Positions 8,304 through 15,311 of a stretch of 64,000 nt of DNA are shown in pieces. Where the stretch lies: NCBI GenBank assembly GCA_030632885.1, contig DAOVTW010000011.1:7975-71974 (forward strand). The letters are read 5' to 3'. Position numbers and translations under genes: made by a program. The notes under the pieces were generated by a model. That model was not told the origin of the DNA, did no database searches, and saw only the letters and a program-made list of their open reading frames with translations. The stretch's first letter is position 1. Every line of letters begins with the position of its first letter. The stretch comes from JAIOSM01 sp023143455 (GTDB taxonomy: Bacteria; Desulfobacterota; Desulfobacteria; Desulfobacterales; Desulfobacteraceae).

Positions 8304-8372
8304 GGTCATTTGATCATAATAATGCTTGACATGAGTTTGTGATGATATTATATTATAGTCAAATGACCAAAA
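8300..8372 (+). promoter_or_regulatory. promoter flanked by 14-bp operator half-sites (DUF134 operon)
   Basis: A near-ideal sigma-70 promoter is present: TTGACA at 8326-8331, 17 bases, TATATT at 8349-8354. It is bracketed by a perfect 14-bp inverted repeat, TTTTGGTCATTTGA at 8300-8313 and its complement at 8359-8372, one arm upstream of -35 and the other over the transcription start. The second arm ends 19 bases before the DUF134 ATG. This layout fits repression by looping or by cooperative binding, possibly autoregulation by the DUF134 protein. Confidence 0.75.
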
Positions 8373-8390
8373 CTAAACAAAGGATATAAC

Positions 8391-8786
8391 ATGTCCCGAC
8401 CCAAAAGACCAAGATGTATTATATCCCGACCGATCATCAAAGAGTTCGGGCCTGAAGGGATGAAGGAAAAAGGAGAGGTAATACTCTCTCTCGAAGAATT
8501 TGAGGCCATTCGACATATTGATTATGAAGGGCTGGATCAGAGTCAAGCAGCAGAAATCATGACTGTTTCCAGGCAAACCTTTGGTAGAATTTTGAAATCT
8601 GCCCGTTTTAACCTGTCCAATGCCCTGGTGAACGCTTTCCGTCTTAAGGTGGAAGGAGGGTGTTATACCCTGCATGGCAACGGACGCGGACATGGTCCCC
8701 ATGGTCATGGCAGGGGACGAAAAGGGCGTGGTATGGGCCGCGGTCAAAATATCAGAAGAATCATAAAGGAGGACAAAAATGACTAA
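8391..8786 (+). CDS. DUF134 (UPF0251) family DNA-binding protein
   Basis: The first 95 residues match the DUF134 family: MSRPKRPRCI start, GEVILSLEEFEAIRHIDYEGLDQSQAAEIMTVSRQTFGRIL with a sigma-70 region-4-like helix-turn-helix. The remaining 35 residues are a Gly/His/Arg-rich tail that could bind metal. Such proteins often accompany small Gly-rich DUF5320 proteins and iron-molybdenum-cofactor-type carriers in anaerobes. Here it is first in a three-gene operon and overlaps the next gene by 8 bases. It is probably a transcription factor and may act on the inverted repeat at its own promoter. Confidence 0.85.
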   Translation: MSRPKRPRCIISRPIIKEFGPEGMKEKGEVILSLEEFEAIRHIDYEGLDQSQAAEIMTVSRQTFGRILKSARFNLSNALVNAFRLKVEGGCYTLHGNGRGHGPHGHGRGRKGRGMGRGQNIRRIIKEDKND

Positions 8787-8967
8787 TTCGAACACGCAAA
8801 ACCAAGGCAAGGGAAACCAGCAAGGACAAAAAACAGACCGGGGAATGGGTTCCGGCAAGGGCTGCGACAACAATCAAGGTTGTGGTCAAGGTCGGGGTCA
8901 GGGCTGCGGACAGGGAAAAGACCAGGTCCGGGGAACAGGTCAAGGTCGGGGTAATGGTCAAGGCTGA
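8779..8967 (+). CDS. Gly/Gln-rich low-complexity small protein
   Basis: This 62-residue protein is built from irregular GxGxG/GQG units with three Cys and many Gln, Asn, Lys and Arg. The AAGGAGG site before its ATG and the overlap with the DUF134 gene support a real gene despite the composition. It has no hydrophobic segment. It resembles the low-complexity front of DUF5320-type proteins without their coiled-coil tail. Function unknown. Confidence 0.6.
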   Translation: MTNSNTQNQGKGNQQGQKTDRGMGSGKGCDNNQGCGQGRGQGCGQGKDQVRGTGQGRGNGQG

Positions 8968-9041
8968 GGTAAAAAGGAATAGATTTTTTGTGGTATTCAA
9001 CATGTGATAACATTTAACCATAGACAAAAGGAGGACATATC

Positions 9042-9347
9042 ATGCCAGGATTTAATCAAAGAGGCCCAATGAATAACGGGCCCATGACCGGCGGGGGAAG
9101 AGGCAGCTGCACCGGGAATATTACACCGGGTCAGGGATTTGCAGGGGGAGGATACACAATGGGCAGAGGGCTTGGTCGTAGAGGCCGTCAGAACTCTGGA
9201 TGGAGGAGTGGTCAGGGAAACGGTTGGGCTGGTCCTGCGCCAACGGTTTCAACCCAGGTAATCCTGCAAAACAGGGCTGATATGCTGGAAGCCGAACTTA
9301 CGGAAATTAAAAACCAATTGAATAAACTAAATGAATCCGGGGAATAG
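9042..9347 (+). CDS. DUF5320-type Gly-rich protein
   Basis: The 101-residue protein opens with MPGFNQRGPMNNGPMTGGGRG, the usual DUF5320 start (MPGxDxxGPxGxGPxTGRG). It continues with a Gly/Arg-rich middle and ends in a short amphipathic coiled coil (about residues 73-97, ADMLEAELTEIKNQLNKL). These proteins are common beside DUF134 and dinitrogenase-iron-molybdenum-cofactor-like genes in sulfate reducers, but the function is unknown. AAGGAGG precedes the ATG, and a strong terminator follows the stop. It is the last gene of the DUF134 operon. Confidence 0.8.
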   Translation: MPGFNQRGPMNNGPMTGGGRGSCTGNITPGQGFAGGGYTMGRGLGRRGRQNSGWRSGQGNGWAGPAPTVSTQVILQNRADMLEAELTEIKNQLNKLNESGE

Positions 9348-9366
9348 TCAAAACTCCTGAATGAAT

Positions 9367-9405
9367 AAAGAGGCACTGGATATAAAAATCCAGTGCCTCT
9401 TTATT
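9367..9405 (+). terminator. Rho-independent terminator of DUF134 operon
   Basis: A 15-bp perfect stem (9367-9381 with 9388-9402) encloses the loop ATAAAA and is followed by a T-rich stretch. The arms are also A-rich and T-rich on the outer side, so it may work in both directions. Confidence 0.9.
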
Positions 9406-9410
9406 ATTTA

Positions 9411-9569
9411 TTAAAGCTTTGATACCATCTGCCCTATGGCGGATAGATCATCTTCATTTGGATGCTCGCCGGCAACCATGTCATATCCGTCACAGGAAGG
9501 CGCCTGGTCAATTGGGAATATCTCTTTTTCTCCATTTAAAGTATTGTCAGGGTAACGTTTCTTTCTCTG
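9411..9569 (-). pseudogene. C-terminal remnant of an unidentified gene
   Basis: Reading the minus strand, an open frame runs from a TAG at 9570-9572 to a TAA at 9411-9413 without a start codon. Its 52 codons have normal amino-acid composition (for example EIFPIDQAPSCDGYDMVAG and EDDLSAIGQMVSKL), which suggests the 3' end of a former gene. I do not recognise the family. It lies just beyond the DUF134 terminator. Confidence 0.4.
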
Positions 9570-9656
9570 CTAAATTATAAAATGGCAACATGCCAGCAAA
9601 TGGATTCATCAAAAGAAATATACCAGTAGAAAATTATTCTTGCTGTCTTAAATACC

Positions 9657-9777
9657 TTATCGCAAAAGCAGTTTAACCGAATCCATCAACTTGTTTGTAT
9701 CAAACGGTTTTGTAAATATTTTTGCTGCACCTAACAGCCCGGCAATGTTAAGATAAGCTTCGGGATTATTTTTTCCT
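9657..9777 (-). pseudogene. remnant of a response-regulator receiver domain
   Basis: On the minus strand a short frame ending at a TAA (9657-9659) reads GGGKNNPEAYLNIAGLLGAA then KIFTKPFDTNKLMDSVKLL. This is the beta-5/alpha-5 end of a CheY-like receiver domain, with the conserved KPF. An in-frame stop just upstream and the lack of the phosphorylated-Asp half show that only the C-terminal third survives. Confidence 0.65.
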
Positions 9778-9868
9778 CCGCCAGGCTTTTACGATAAGTA
9801 ACACTTACCGGTCTGGAAAAAACGATAACATCAAAAATTTGTTCTCTTTCCTTTCATTCTTAAACAGA

Positions 9869-11209
9869 CTATATTTTTTTAATCAATTGGTTGGCTGCCG
9901 TTAACAAAGGGTCCCAAACCGGTCCAAATGGCGGTGCATACGCCAAATCTGTCTGGGAAAAATCCTCAACAGTCATTTTACACTGCAGGGCTACAGCCAC
10001 GGCATTGATTCTATGGACCACCCCTTCTTTTCCCAGCATCTGGGTTCCCAGCAGGCGACCGGTCTTTTTGTCTGCCACCATATTGATATGGATTGGTGTT
10101 GAGCAGGGCTGTCCGTGAGCGCGGGATCTTGTTTTAACAGTGTTTTCCACAGGATCAAATCCTGCATCTAACGCTTCTTTAAAGTTCAACCCTGATCTGG
10201 CAACCTCAAGGGAAAATACTTTAAAAACAGATGTTCCTGCAACGCCTTGAAGACAAGTTCGAGTTCCACAAACATTGTCAGCAACTGCCCATCCTGCCCG
10301 GTTCGCTCTCAACGCCAGTGGAATCCAGCATTTGCTATCTGTAACAACATGATAAGCATCAGCACAATCTCCTGCCGCGAAAATGTCCTTATCTGAGGTT
10401 TGTAAATACTTGTCAACGGCTATAGAACCTGACATTCCCAAATCAAGTCCGGCATTTTTTGCCATTCCACTACAGGGTTTTACACCAAATGCCGCAAGAA
10501 CCAGGTCTGCCTCAAGAGTTAAATTTTCACAGATAACCTGAACACCGTTACCCAAAGGTTCAATTTTCTGAACGGAATGTCCCGAATGGATATCAACTCC
10601 CATATGGATCAGCTCTTCATAGACAACATCTGCAAGATCCGAAAATAACCAAGGCAAAAAAACCGGCCCCGGTTTAACCATACTAATTTTAACACCTCTT
10701 TTTTCAAAGGCTTCGCACATTTCAAGCGCTATATACCCCATCCCGATAATCACCGCTTTTTTGATATTCTTTTGAATGATATACTCTTTTATTCTTTTCC
10801 CATCTTCAAGGCTTTTTAAAACCATGACTTGGGGCAAATCAAAGCCAGGCAGATCGTGAATCACAGGGGCGGCACCCGTGGCAATAAACAGCTTATCATA
10901 GTCAAAAACAAACGGGTCTCCCTCAATTGTTATTCCAGATATCTTTTTTGCAGCACGGTCTATGGCAGTAACTCTATGTCCGGTTAAAAGATTGATCTTG
11001 TTTTTTTCAATAAACACTTCGGCTTTTCTTACAACCAGTTTTTCCATATCCCTTTGGGGGTCAGCAATATTGTAGGGCATACCACAGGCACTGTAAGAAA
11101 CATCATGGGTTTGTTCCAGTACCACCACATCCATATCCGGATCTGTTCTTTTTGCTCGGCTTGCAGCGCTCATACCTGCAGCATCACCACCGATAATGAC
11201 AAATTTCAT
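9869..11209 (-). CDS. CoA-disulfide reductase/NADH oxidase-like flavoprotein
   Basis: The protein (446 residues) is a pyridine-nucleotide-disulfide oxidoreductase of the CoA-disulfide reductase/NADH oxidase/persulfide reductase group. An FAD motif FVIIGGDAAGMSAASRA opens it; the single redox Cys is in SYSACGMPYNIA near residue 42; the NAD motif VIIGMGYIALEMCEA is near 150; the second FAD motif DIFAAGDCADA is near 275. The C-terminal domain is the usual dimerisation domain. No rhodanese domain is fused. I chose ATG 11209 over GTG 11215 because GGAG lies five bases before it. It is 11 bases after the DUF1638 gene, probably cotranscribed. The substrate (CoA disulfide, persulfide or oxygen) cannot be decided. 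Confidence 0.88.
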   Translation of the reverse strand: MKFVIIGGDAAGMSAASRAKRTDPDMDVVVLEQTHDVSYSACGMPYNIADPQRDMEKLVVRKAEVFIEKNKINLLTGHRVTAIDRAAKKISGITIEGDPFVFDYDKLFIATGAAPVIHDLPGFDLPQVMVLKSLEDGKRIKEYIIQKNIKKAVIIGMGYIALEMCEAFEKRGVKISMVKPGPVFLPWLFSDLADVVYEELIHMGVDIHSGHSVQKIEPLGNGVQVICENLTLEADLVLAAFGVKPCSGMAKNAGLDLGMSGSIAVDKYLQTSDKDIFAAGDCADAYHVVTDSKCWIPLALRANRAGWAVADNVCGTRTCLQGVAGTSVFKVFSLEVARSGLNFKEALDAGFDPVENTVKTRSRAHGQPCSTPIHINMVADKKTGRLLGTQMLGKEGVVHRINAVAVALQCKMTVEDFSQTDLAYAPPFGPVWDPLLTAANQLIKKI

Positions 11210-11220
11210 AACCACTCCAT

Positions 11221-11883
11221 TTATATTTTTTGATTTCTTAACACTTTCAATTGATCCATCAGCAGACCTTTAAACCGGTCCAAGGTGATCGGATATGCCT
11301 GCATGGGAACCCCCATCCAATCGCAATACTCAAGAAATTCTTCCGGATTTTCTTCCATATATTGATCCATATATCCAATACCATCCAGAACCACTGCCCC
11401 TCCGGTATGTCTTGGAAAATTTTCATTGGCAATGGCCTTATCCCATCCTTTGAACACCTGTTGTCTGTATTTTACCCAACCCGGTGTCATAAACCAGACC
11501 GGTTCTCCTCCGGAAATTTCATTTGTAATCTGTTTCATTTCTTCATCACTTGCAAGCATTCCCATGCAGTGACTGGCCTCGATTCTGGCAACGTCCAATC
11601 CTTGTTCTTCAATAATTGTTTCCATTAACCGGGTTGGATTATCCGGATTGACATAGCAATATTTGCCACCGTAAACAACAATCACGCCATTGGCAACAGA
11701 CTTGGCTTTTTCAATAAACTTAATGAGCTGTGTTTCCAATTCTGGGATATCCTGGTGAAGCCCTGGTGTTGTATAAAAGACATGCTGGGTATCAAGGAAT
11801 CCTTCTTTTACAAGGTGGTTGATTTCAGGGCTCATAGTTCCACAGGCTACTATTGCGGTATCACTAAATGATCGTTCATCCAT
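11221..11883 (-). CDS. DUF1638 domain protein
   Basis: The 220-residue protein matches DUF1638: TAIVACGTMSPEI at the start, VIVVYGGKYC in the middle, and a conserved EASHCMGMLA block. Cys and His residues in these blocks could bind metal. DUF1638 genes occur mostly in anaerobes, often beside corrinoid and methyl-transfer genes; the function is not established. AAGGAGG precedes the ATG. It lies between the DUF4242-like and flavoprotein genes on one strand. A methyl-transfer link gains some support from the MTHFR C-domain remnant beyond the regulator. Confidence 0.8.
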   Translation of the reverse strand: MDERSFSDTAIVACGTMSPEINHLVKEGFLDTQHVFYTTPGLHQDIPELETQLIKFIEKAKSVANGVIVVYGGKYCYVNPDNPTRLMETIIEEQGLDVARIEASHCMGMLASDEEMKQITNEISGGEPVWFMTPGWVKYRQQVFKGWDKAIANENFPRHTGGAVVLDGIGYMDQYMEENPEEFLEYCDWMGVPMQAYPITLDRFKGLLMDQLKVLRNQKI

Positions 11884-11951
11884 GATAACCTCCTTCTATA
11901 AAATAGTTCGCTTTTTTTTCTGTGTCATAGTTTATCTTAAAAACTGAAGAA

Positions 11952-11990
11952 GTAAAGTGCAATGCCCAATAATTGCAGCCTGCACTTTAC
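11952..11990 (-). other. 10-bp inverted repeat between DUF4242-like and DUF1638 genes
   Basis: GTAAAGTGCA (11952-11961) and its exact complement (11981-11990) flank a 19-base loop. On the minus strand it lies just after the DUF4242-like stop, but no proper T-run follows, so it is either a weak terminator, an mRNA processing structure or a protein-binding site. Confidence 0.4.
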
Positions 11991-12001
11991 ATTTGCCTGC
12001 A

Positions 12002-12316
12002 TCAGTTACCAAGTGTATCTGCCACAAGTTCTTCCTCAAGATGCTTATCCCATTTTTCCCCCCAAAGGTCGGGAATGGTTTCTTCAACCTGAATAATGGA
12101 ATCCCAGCTGATACCGATCTCTGTAAAAATATTTTTAAGACCTTCTTCACTGGGTGCCAGCCATATACAATAGCGCACCCCTTTTTCTTCATTGAAATAA
12201 GTTCTTATCCATGTCCCTGTCTCAACTTTAGCAAGTTTACGCCAATTGGCCTGAACTTCATCACAATTAATTTCAGAGTTGTTATGAACCATCATGTATT
12301 TATTTAATTTACTCAT
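12002..12316 (-). CDS. DUF4242-like small protein
   Basis: This protein (104 residues) resembles the DUF4242 family of small ferredoxin-fold-like proteins: an opening KYMMVHNNSE strand, a middle WIRTYFNEEKGVRYCIWLAPSEEGLKNIFTE block and an IIQVEETIPDLWG end. Family members are poorly characterised and some have been suggested to bind metal. I prefer the second ATG (12316) because AAAGGAG ends one base before the first ATG but eight before the second. It is divergent from the sigma-54 activator and leads the DUF4242-DUF1638-flavoprotein operon. Confidence 0.65.
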   Translation of the reverse strand: MSKLNKYMMVHNNSEINCDEVQANWRKLAKVETGTWIRTYFNEEKGVRYCIWLAPSEEGLKNIFTEIGISWDSIIQVEETIPDLWGEKWDKHLEEELVADTLGN

Positions 12317-12393
12317 TGTCATTCTCCTTTTTTATTAGTTTTGTTGGTTTCCCCAGCAAATGCGCATTTTAAAACCGAGTTAGAAACAATTAA

Positions 12394-12410
12394 CTCAACA
12401 ATTATGCCAA
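12394..12410 (-). promoter_or_regulatory. candidate sigma-54 promoter for the DUF4242-like operon
   Basis: On the minus strand TTGGCATAATTGTTGAG resembles the -24/-12 consensus TTGGCAC-N4-TTGCA, with a good -24 half but GA instead of GC at -12. It lies about 80 bases upstream of the DUF4242-like start and next to a sigma-54 activator gene, which is the main reason to propose it. Confidence 0.35.
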
Positions 12411-12505
12411 GTATTGGATACAATCCTTTCTAATTTTATAACTATCTGTAATCACTAATAAAAAAAATTTGATTTGATTTATATTTGTCAAAAAAATATA
12501 AACTA

Positions 12506-12535
12506 TTGACATGATGGCGGTCCGTTACTTATGAT
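12506..12535 (+). promoter_or_regulatory. sigma-70 promoter of the activator gene
   Basis: TTGACA (12506-12511) is followed after 18 bases by TATGAT (12530-12535). The predicted start near 12542 leaves about 50 bases of leader containing the GGCGCC palindrome. Confidence 0.6.
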
Positions 12536-12551
12536 GACACCCATACAAAGT

Positions 12552-12569
12552 GGCGCCACCAGTGGCGCC
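12552..12569. promoter_or_regulatory. GGCGCCAC-CA-GTGGCGCC palindrome
   Basis: Two perfect 8-bp arms are separated by two bases. It sits just downstream of the predicted transcription start and 26 bases before the activator ATG, and stands out as GC-rich in an AT-rich intergenic region. It could be the activator's own operator (repression at the start site) or an upstream activating site for the divergent operon. Confidence 0.6.
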
Positions 12570-12594
12570 GATAATTCATAAAAAGGATTTTTCC

Positions 12595-14004
12595 ATGAAA
12601 GATATTCAATTTGAAATACAAAACAATGAATTTGTAAAACTTTTGCTTGAATCCATTGGCGATGGCATTTTTGTCCTTGATACCCATGGAACGATCATTG
12701 CCTGGAACCCGGCAATAGAAAAAATAACCGGTTATACTTTTGACGAAATTAAAGGAAAAAGTTGTAAAATTCTAAACTTCACTCAGTGTTTTGATAAGGA
12801 TTGTCCAACCGGTATAAAAGATTGCAGTATTTTAAAATACGGAAAGGTAGACCCCACAGAATGTTTATTGAGCCATAAGAACGGACACCTCCTTTCTGTA
12901 ACAAAGAATGCCAGGGCTATAAAAAACAAGCAAAACAAAATCATCGGGATTGTTGAAGCTGTTACCGATTTAACAGAGCTGAAAAATGCCCGGTTAAAAA
13001 TGGAAGAGGCCACCCGTCGACTCGGAGAATTAAATCGTTTGGGCGGCATTATTGCAAAAAGCCGGGTTATGCAAAATGTATTCACGTTTATCAAAGCCTC
13101 GGCAGCAAGTGATACAACCATACTGATCCAAGGAGACAGCGGAACCGGGAAAGAACTTGTAGCAGGTGCGATTCATTCCATTGGAGAACGAAGGAAGAAA
13201 CCTATGATAATTGTAAATTGCAGTGCTCTTTCTGAGTCTTTGCTTGAAAGTGAACTCTTCGGTCATATAAAAGGAGCCTTTACCGGTGCCAACCAGAACC
13301 GCATCGGACGGTTTGAAGAAGCTGATGGCGGAACTATATTTTTAGATGAAATAGGTGAAATCACACCATATATACAGGTAAAACTGCTTCGGGTGCTACA
13401 GCAAAAAGAAATAGAACGAGTGGGTGAATCCAGAAAACGTAAAATTGATATTCGCATCATTACCGCTACAAACAAAAATCTTAAGTCACTGGTAGACGTC
13501 GGGCGGTTTAGAGAGGACCTGTACTACAGGCTTAAAGTTTTTCCTATTTTTCTGCCCCCCTTGAGAGACAGAAAAGAAGATATCCCCCTTCTTACCAACC
13601 ATTTTATTAAAATAAACAATGAAAAAGTCCCAATTAAAGCCAAAGGAATTGCAAAACCTGCTTTAAAGGCTTTTATGGATTATTCCTGGCCGGGTAATAT
13701 AAGAGAGTTGGCCAATGCAATTGAACATGCGTTTGTTTTATGTTCCGGCAGGCAGATTGATCTGTCAGACCTTCCCCTTGAAATCCGGGAGCCGGATACA
13801 ATTTTCAGGCATTTTGGAAAAGAAAAAATATCGACGTCTATTCAAAGAAATCAACCTCTTTATTCTTTGACTAAGGAGAAATTGATCGATCTGCTCCATG
13901 ACGCTAAATGGAATAAAGCAGAAGTTGCAAGGCGTGTGGGTTTGAGCCGGGCATCCATCTGGAAATACATGAAAAAGTGGGACATACCCATTCAACCTCA
14001 ATAG
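12595..14004 (+). CDS. PAS-containing sigma-54 dependent transcriptional activator
   Basis: The protein is an NtrC-type activator without a receiver domain. A PAS domain fills residues 8-130 (LLESIGDGIFVLDTHGTIIAWNPAIEKITGY) with a Cys-rich stretch (CKILNFTQCFDKDCPTGIKDC) that might sense redox or metal. The AAA+ domain has Walker A GDSGTGKE, the sigma-54 contacting GAFTGA loop and Walker B GGTIFLDEIGE. A Fis-type helix-turn-helix (KAEVARRVGLSRASIWKYMKKW) ends it. I chose ATG 12595, with AAAAGGA eight bases before it, over the longer GTG frame at 12550 that would overlap the palindrome. It probably controls the divergent flavoprotein operon. Confidence 0.9.
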   Translation: MKDIQFEIQNNEFVKLLLESIGDGIFVLDTHGTIIAWNPAIEKITGYTFDEIKGKSCKILNFTQCFDKDCPTGIKDCSILKYGKVDPTECLLSHKNGHLLSVTKNARAIKNKQNKIIGIVEAVTDLTELKNARLKMEEATRRLGELNRLGGIIAKSRVMQNVFTFIKASAASDTTILIQGDSGTGKELVAGAIHSIGERRKKPMIIVNCSALSESLLESELFGHIKGAFTGANQNRIGRFEEADGGTIFLDEIGEITPYIQVKLLRVLQQKEIERVGESRKRKIDIRIITATNKNLKSLVDVGRFREDLYYRLKVFPIFLPPLRDRKEDIPLLTNHFIKINNEKVPIKAKGIAKPALKAFMDYSWPGNIRELANAIEHAFVLCSGRQIDLSDLPLEIREPDTIFRHFGKEKISTSIQRNQPLYSLTKEKLIDLLHDAKWNKAEVARRVGLSRASIWKYMKKWDIPIQPQ

Positions 14005-14138
14005 TTAAGCATATTCAACCCGGTGAAAAAGTCTTTGTTGTGGGTTGTAATAATTGTGCATGGGAATGCTATTCCGGTGGTGAAGCAGAAACCAAAATAA
14101 TGGTGTTTGATTCATTTTACTTTTACTTTTTTCCATAA
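14004..14138 (+). pseudogene. remnant of MTHFR C-terminal (zinc-binding) domain gene
   Basis: Directly after the activator stop, a frame without a start codon reads QPGEKVFVVGCNNCAWECYSG then GEAETKIMV, after which the similarity stops. VGCNNCAWxCYSGGEAE is characteristic of the MTHFR_C zinc-binding domain found beside methylenetetrahydrofolate reductase and corrinoid methyltransferases in acetogens and sulfate reducers. Only about 35 codons remain, so this is a decayed or deleted gene. Confidence 0.6.
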
Positions 14139-14324
14139 TGGGATCTTATTTTAAAAATTAATTTGTCTTGGCTCACTATATTTTGTACACTGCTGTTTAT
14201 AAAGAATATAGATTTACTTGACAAAAAACACCTTCTATCATAATCGTATAAAAGAGTTTCTGACAGATATTTTTTTGTAAAATACTGTTTCTAATTATTA
14301 AAATTCAAAATTGAGGTGAAAATT
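14139..14324. other. AT-rich intergenic stretch with possible promoter
   Basis: TTGACA at 14218-14223 is followed 15 bases later by CATAAT (14239-14244), a short-spaced promoter candidate for the exported SHOCT protein. GAGGTG ten bases before the ATG at 14325 is the ribosome-binding site. Nothing else is seen. Confidence 0.35.
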
Positions 14325-15083
14325 ATGCGATGCTTAATTAAAATGATATTAACTATATTGATTCTTCTATCTATAGCCGCTGTTAATTGTTATGCAAGCG
14401 ACAAACTTTATACTGCATACAATATTTGGAAATGGGGGGGATATAATAATGCCTTTATAAACTTTAAGGGAGGCAGGTCTATGATTCCTGCCGGAACTGA
14501 AATCAAAGACCGTCCTTTAATCTTTGAAAATCAGCCTTACAATAACAATCAACTTCATCCTCAACATGTACTTTATAAAACTTTGCCTGACAATAAAAAC
14601 CATAGAATTCATTTCGTTTTAAGACATCATCGCAAAAAAACCATTAAAGATTATATGGGCTATACGTTTACACCAAAAAATTTTGAAGAATTAACAGTTG
14701 GTATGACGGAAGCTGAAATAGACGCCATTAAAAAAGGAGTAATAGTAGACGGAATGGGTAAAGAAGCGGTCCTTATCTGTTATGGCTATCCTATAGAACG
14801 TCATACTAGAAGCCTTGATAGCAACGTTTGGATTTACTACATGAATGCAAGGACACAAAAAAGAATTCAATTCAATAGTAAAGGCAGAACCGGACCGGAA
14901 ATTGCCACAATGGAAACAAAGAGTCAACAAACTGTTATGGAAACTGATTTAGAAACAGAAAATCAAGGTGCTAATACTGATTTCGAAAAAAAATTCATGC
15001 TGCTACAAAAACTTCTAGACAAAAATTTAATAACCCAAGAGGAATATGACAAGAAAAAAGCAGTGTTACTTGAAGACCTTTAG
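14325..15083 (+). CDS. exported protein with BamE-like segment and C-terminal SHOCT domain
   Basis: From ATG 14325 the product has a signal peptide ending near CYASDKL. The middle part holds an ELTVGMTEAEIDAIKKG segment and a CYGYPIERHTRSLDSNVWIYY block that resemble SmpA/BamE-type proteins, where a GMT-helix and a GxP-W pattern recur. The last 30 residues (MLLQKLLDKNLITQEEYDKKK) are a SHOCT oligomerisation motif. The nominal GTG start at 14316 lies inside the ribosome-binding site and was rejected. It may be an envelope lipid or membrane-stability protein; this is inference from domains. Confidence 0.65.
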   Translation: MRCLIKMILTILILLSIAAVNCYASDKLYTAYNIWKWGGYNNAFINFKGGRSMIPAGTEIKDRPLIFENQPYNNNQLHPQHVLYKTLPDNKNHRIHFVLRHHRKKTIKDYMGYTFTPKNFEELTVGMTEAEIDAIKKGVIVDGMGKEAVLICYGYPIERHTRSLDSNVWIYYMNARTQKRIQFNSKGRTGPEIATMETKSQQTVMETDLETENQGANTDFEKKFMLLQKLLDKNLITQEEYDKKKAVLLEDL

Positions 15084-15093
15084 ATAAAAGAAC

Positions 15094-15300
15094 TTGAGCT
15101 CAAGAAGAAACAAAAGAAGAGAAAAACAATCCAAATTATGCCATTGCTGTGGCAAATCCTTTATATTCTGCTGGAACTGTAGGTGTGGATTTGCCATATG
15201 TCAGGAGTGCATGTATGAAAATCAGTGGGGCATGACATGTAATGGAATAACGTGGCAATGCCCTGACTGTAGCGAACAGAACGGATTTGGAAATCAATAG
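15094..15300 (+). CDS. Cys-rich small protein (putative zinc-binding)
   Basis: The 68-residue protein has ten Cys arranged as CHCC, CWNCRCG, CQEC, CNG and CPDC, ending NGFGNQ, which suggests two zinc sites. The sequence has the look of a conserved deltaproteobacterial family, but I cannot name it. The likely start is a TTG ten bases after the upstream stop, without a strong ribosome-binding site, so translation is probably coupled to the SHOCT-protein gene. Confidence 0.6.
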   Translation: MSSRRNKRREKQSKLCHCCGKSFIFCWNCRCGFAICQECMYENQWGMTCNGITWQCPDCSEQNGFGNQ

Positions 15301-15311
15301 CTGATCTATAA

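Noticed and set aside
8373..8873. Minus-strand frame of 166 codons across the DUF134 operon
   Set aside because: It is the shadow of DUF134 and the Gly-rich gene, and runs through the promoter and operator.
8860..8965. Repeated GGTCAAGGTC-like units as a CRISPR or tandem repeat
   Set aside because: The units are irregular, very short and encode a Gly/Gln-rich protein in frame; no spacers are present.
12550..12594. GTG-initiated extension of the sigma-54 activator
   Set aside because: It overlaps the GGCGCC palindrome and lacks a ribosome-binding site; ATG 12595 has AAAAGGA at good distance.
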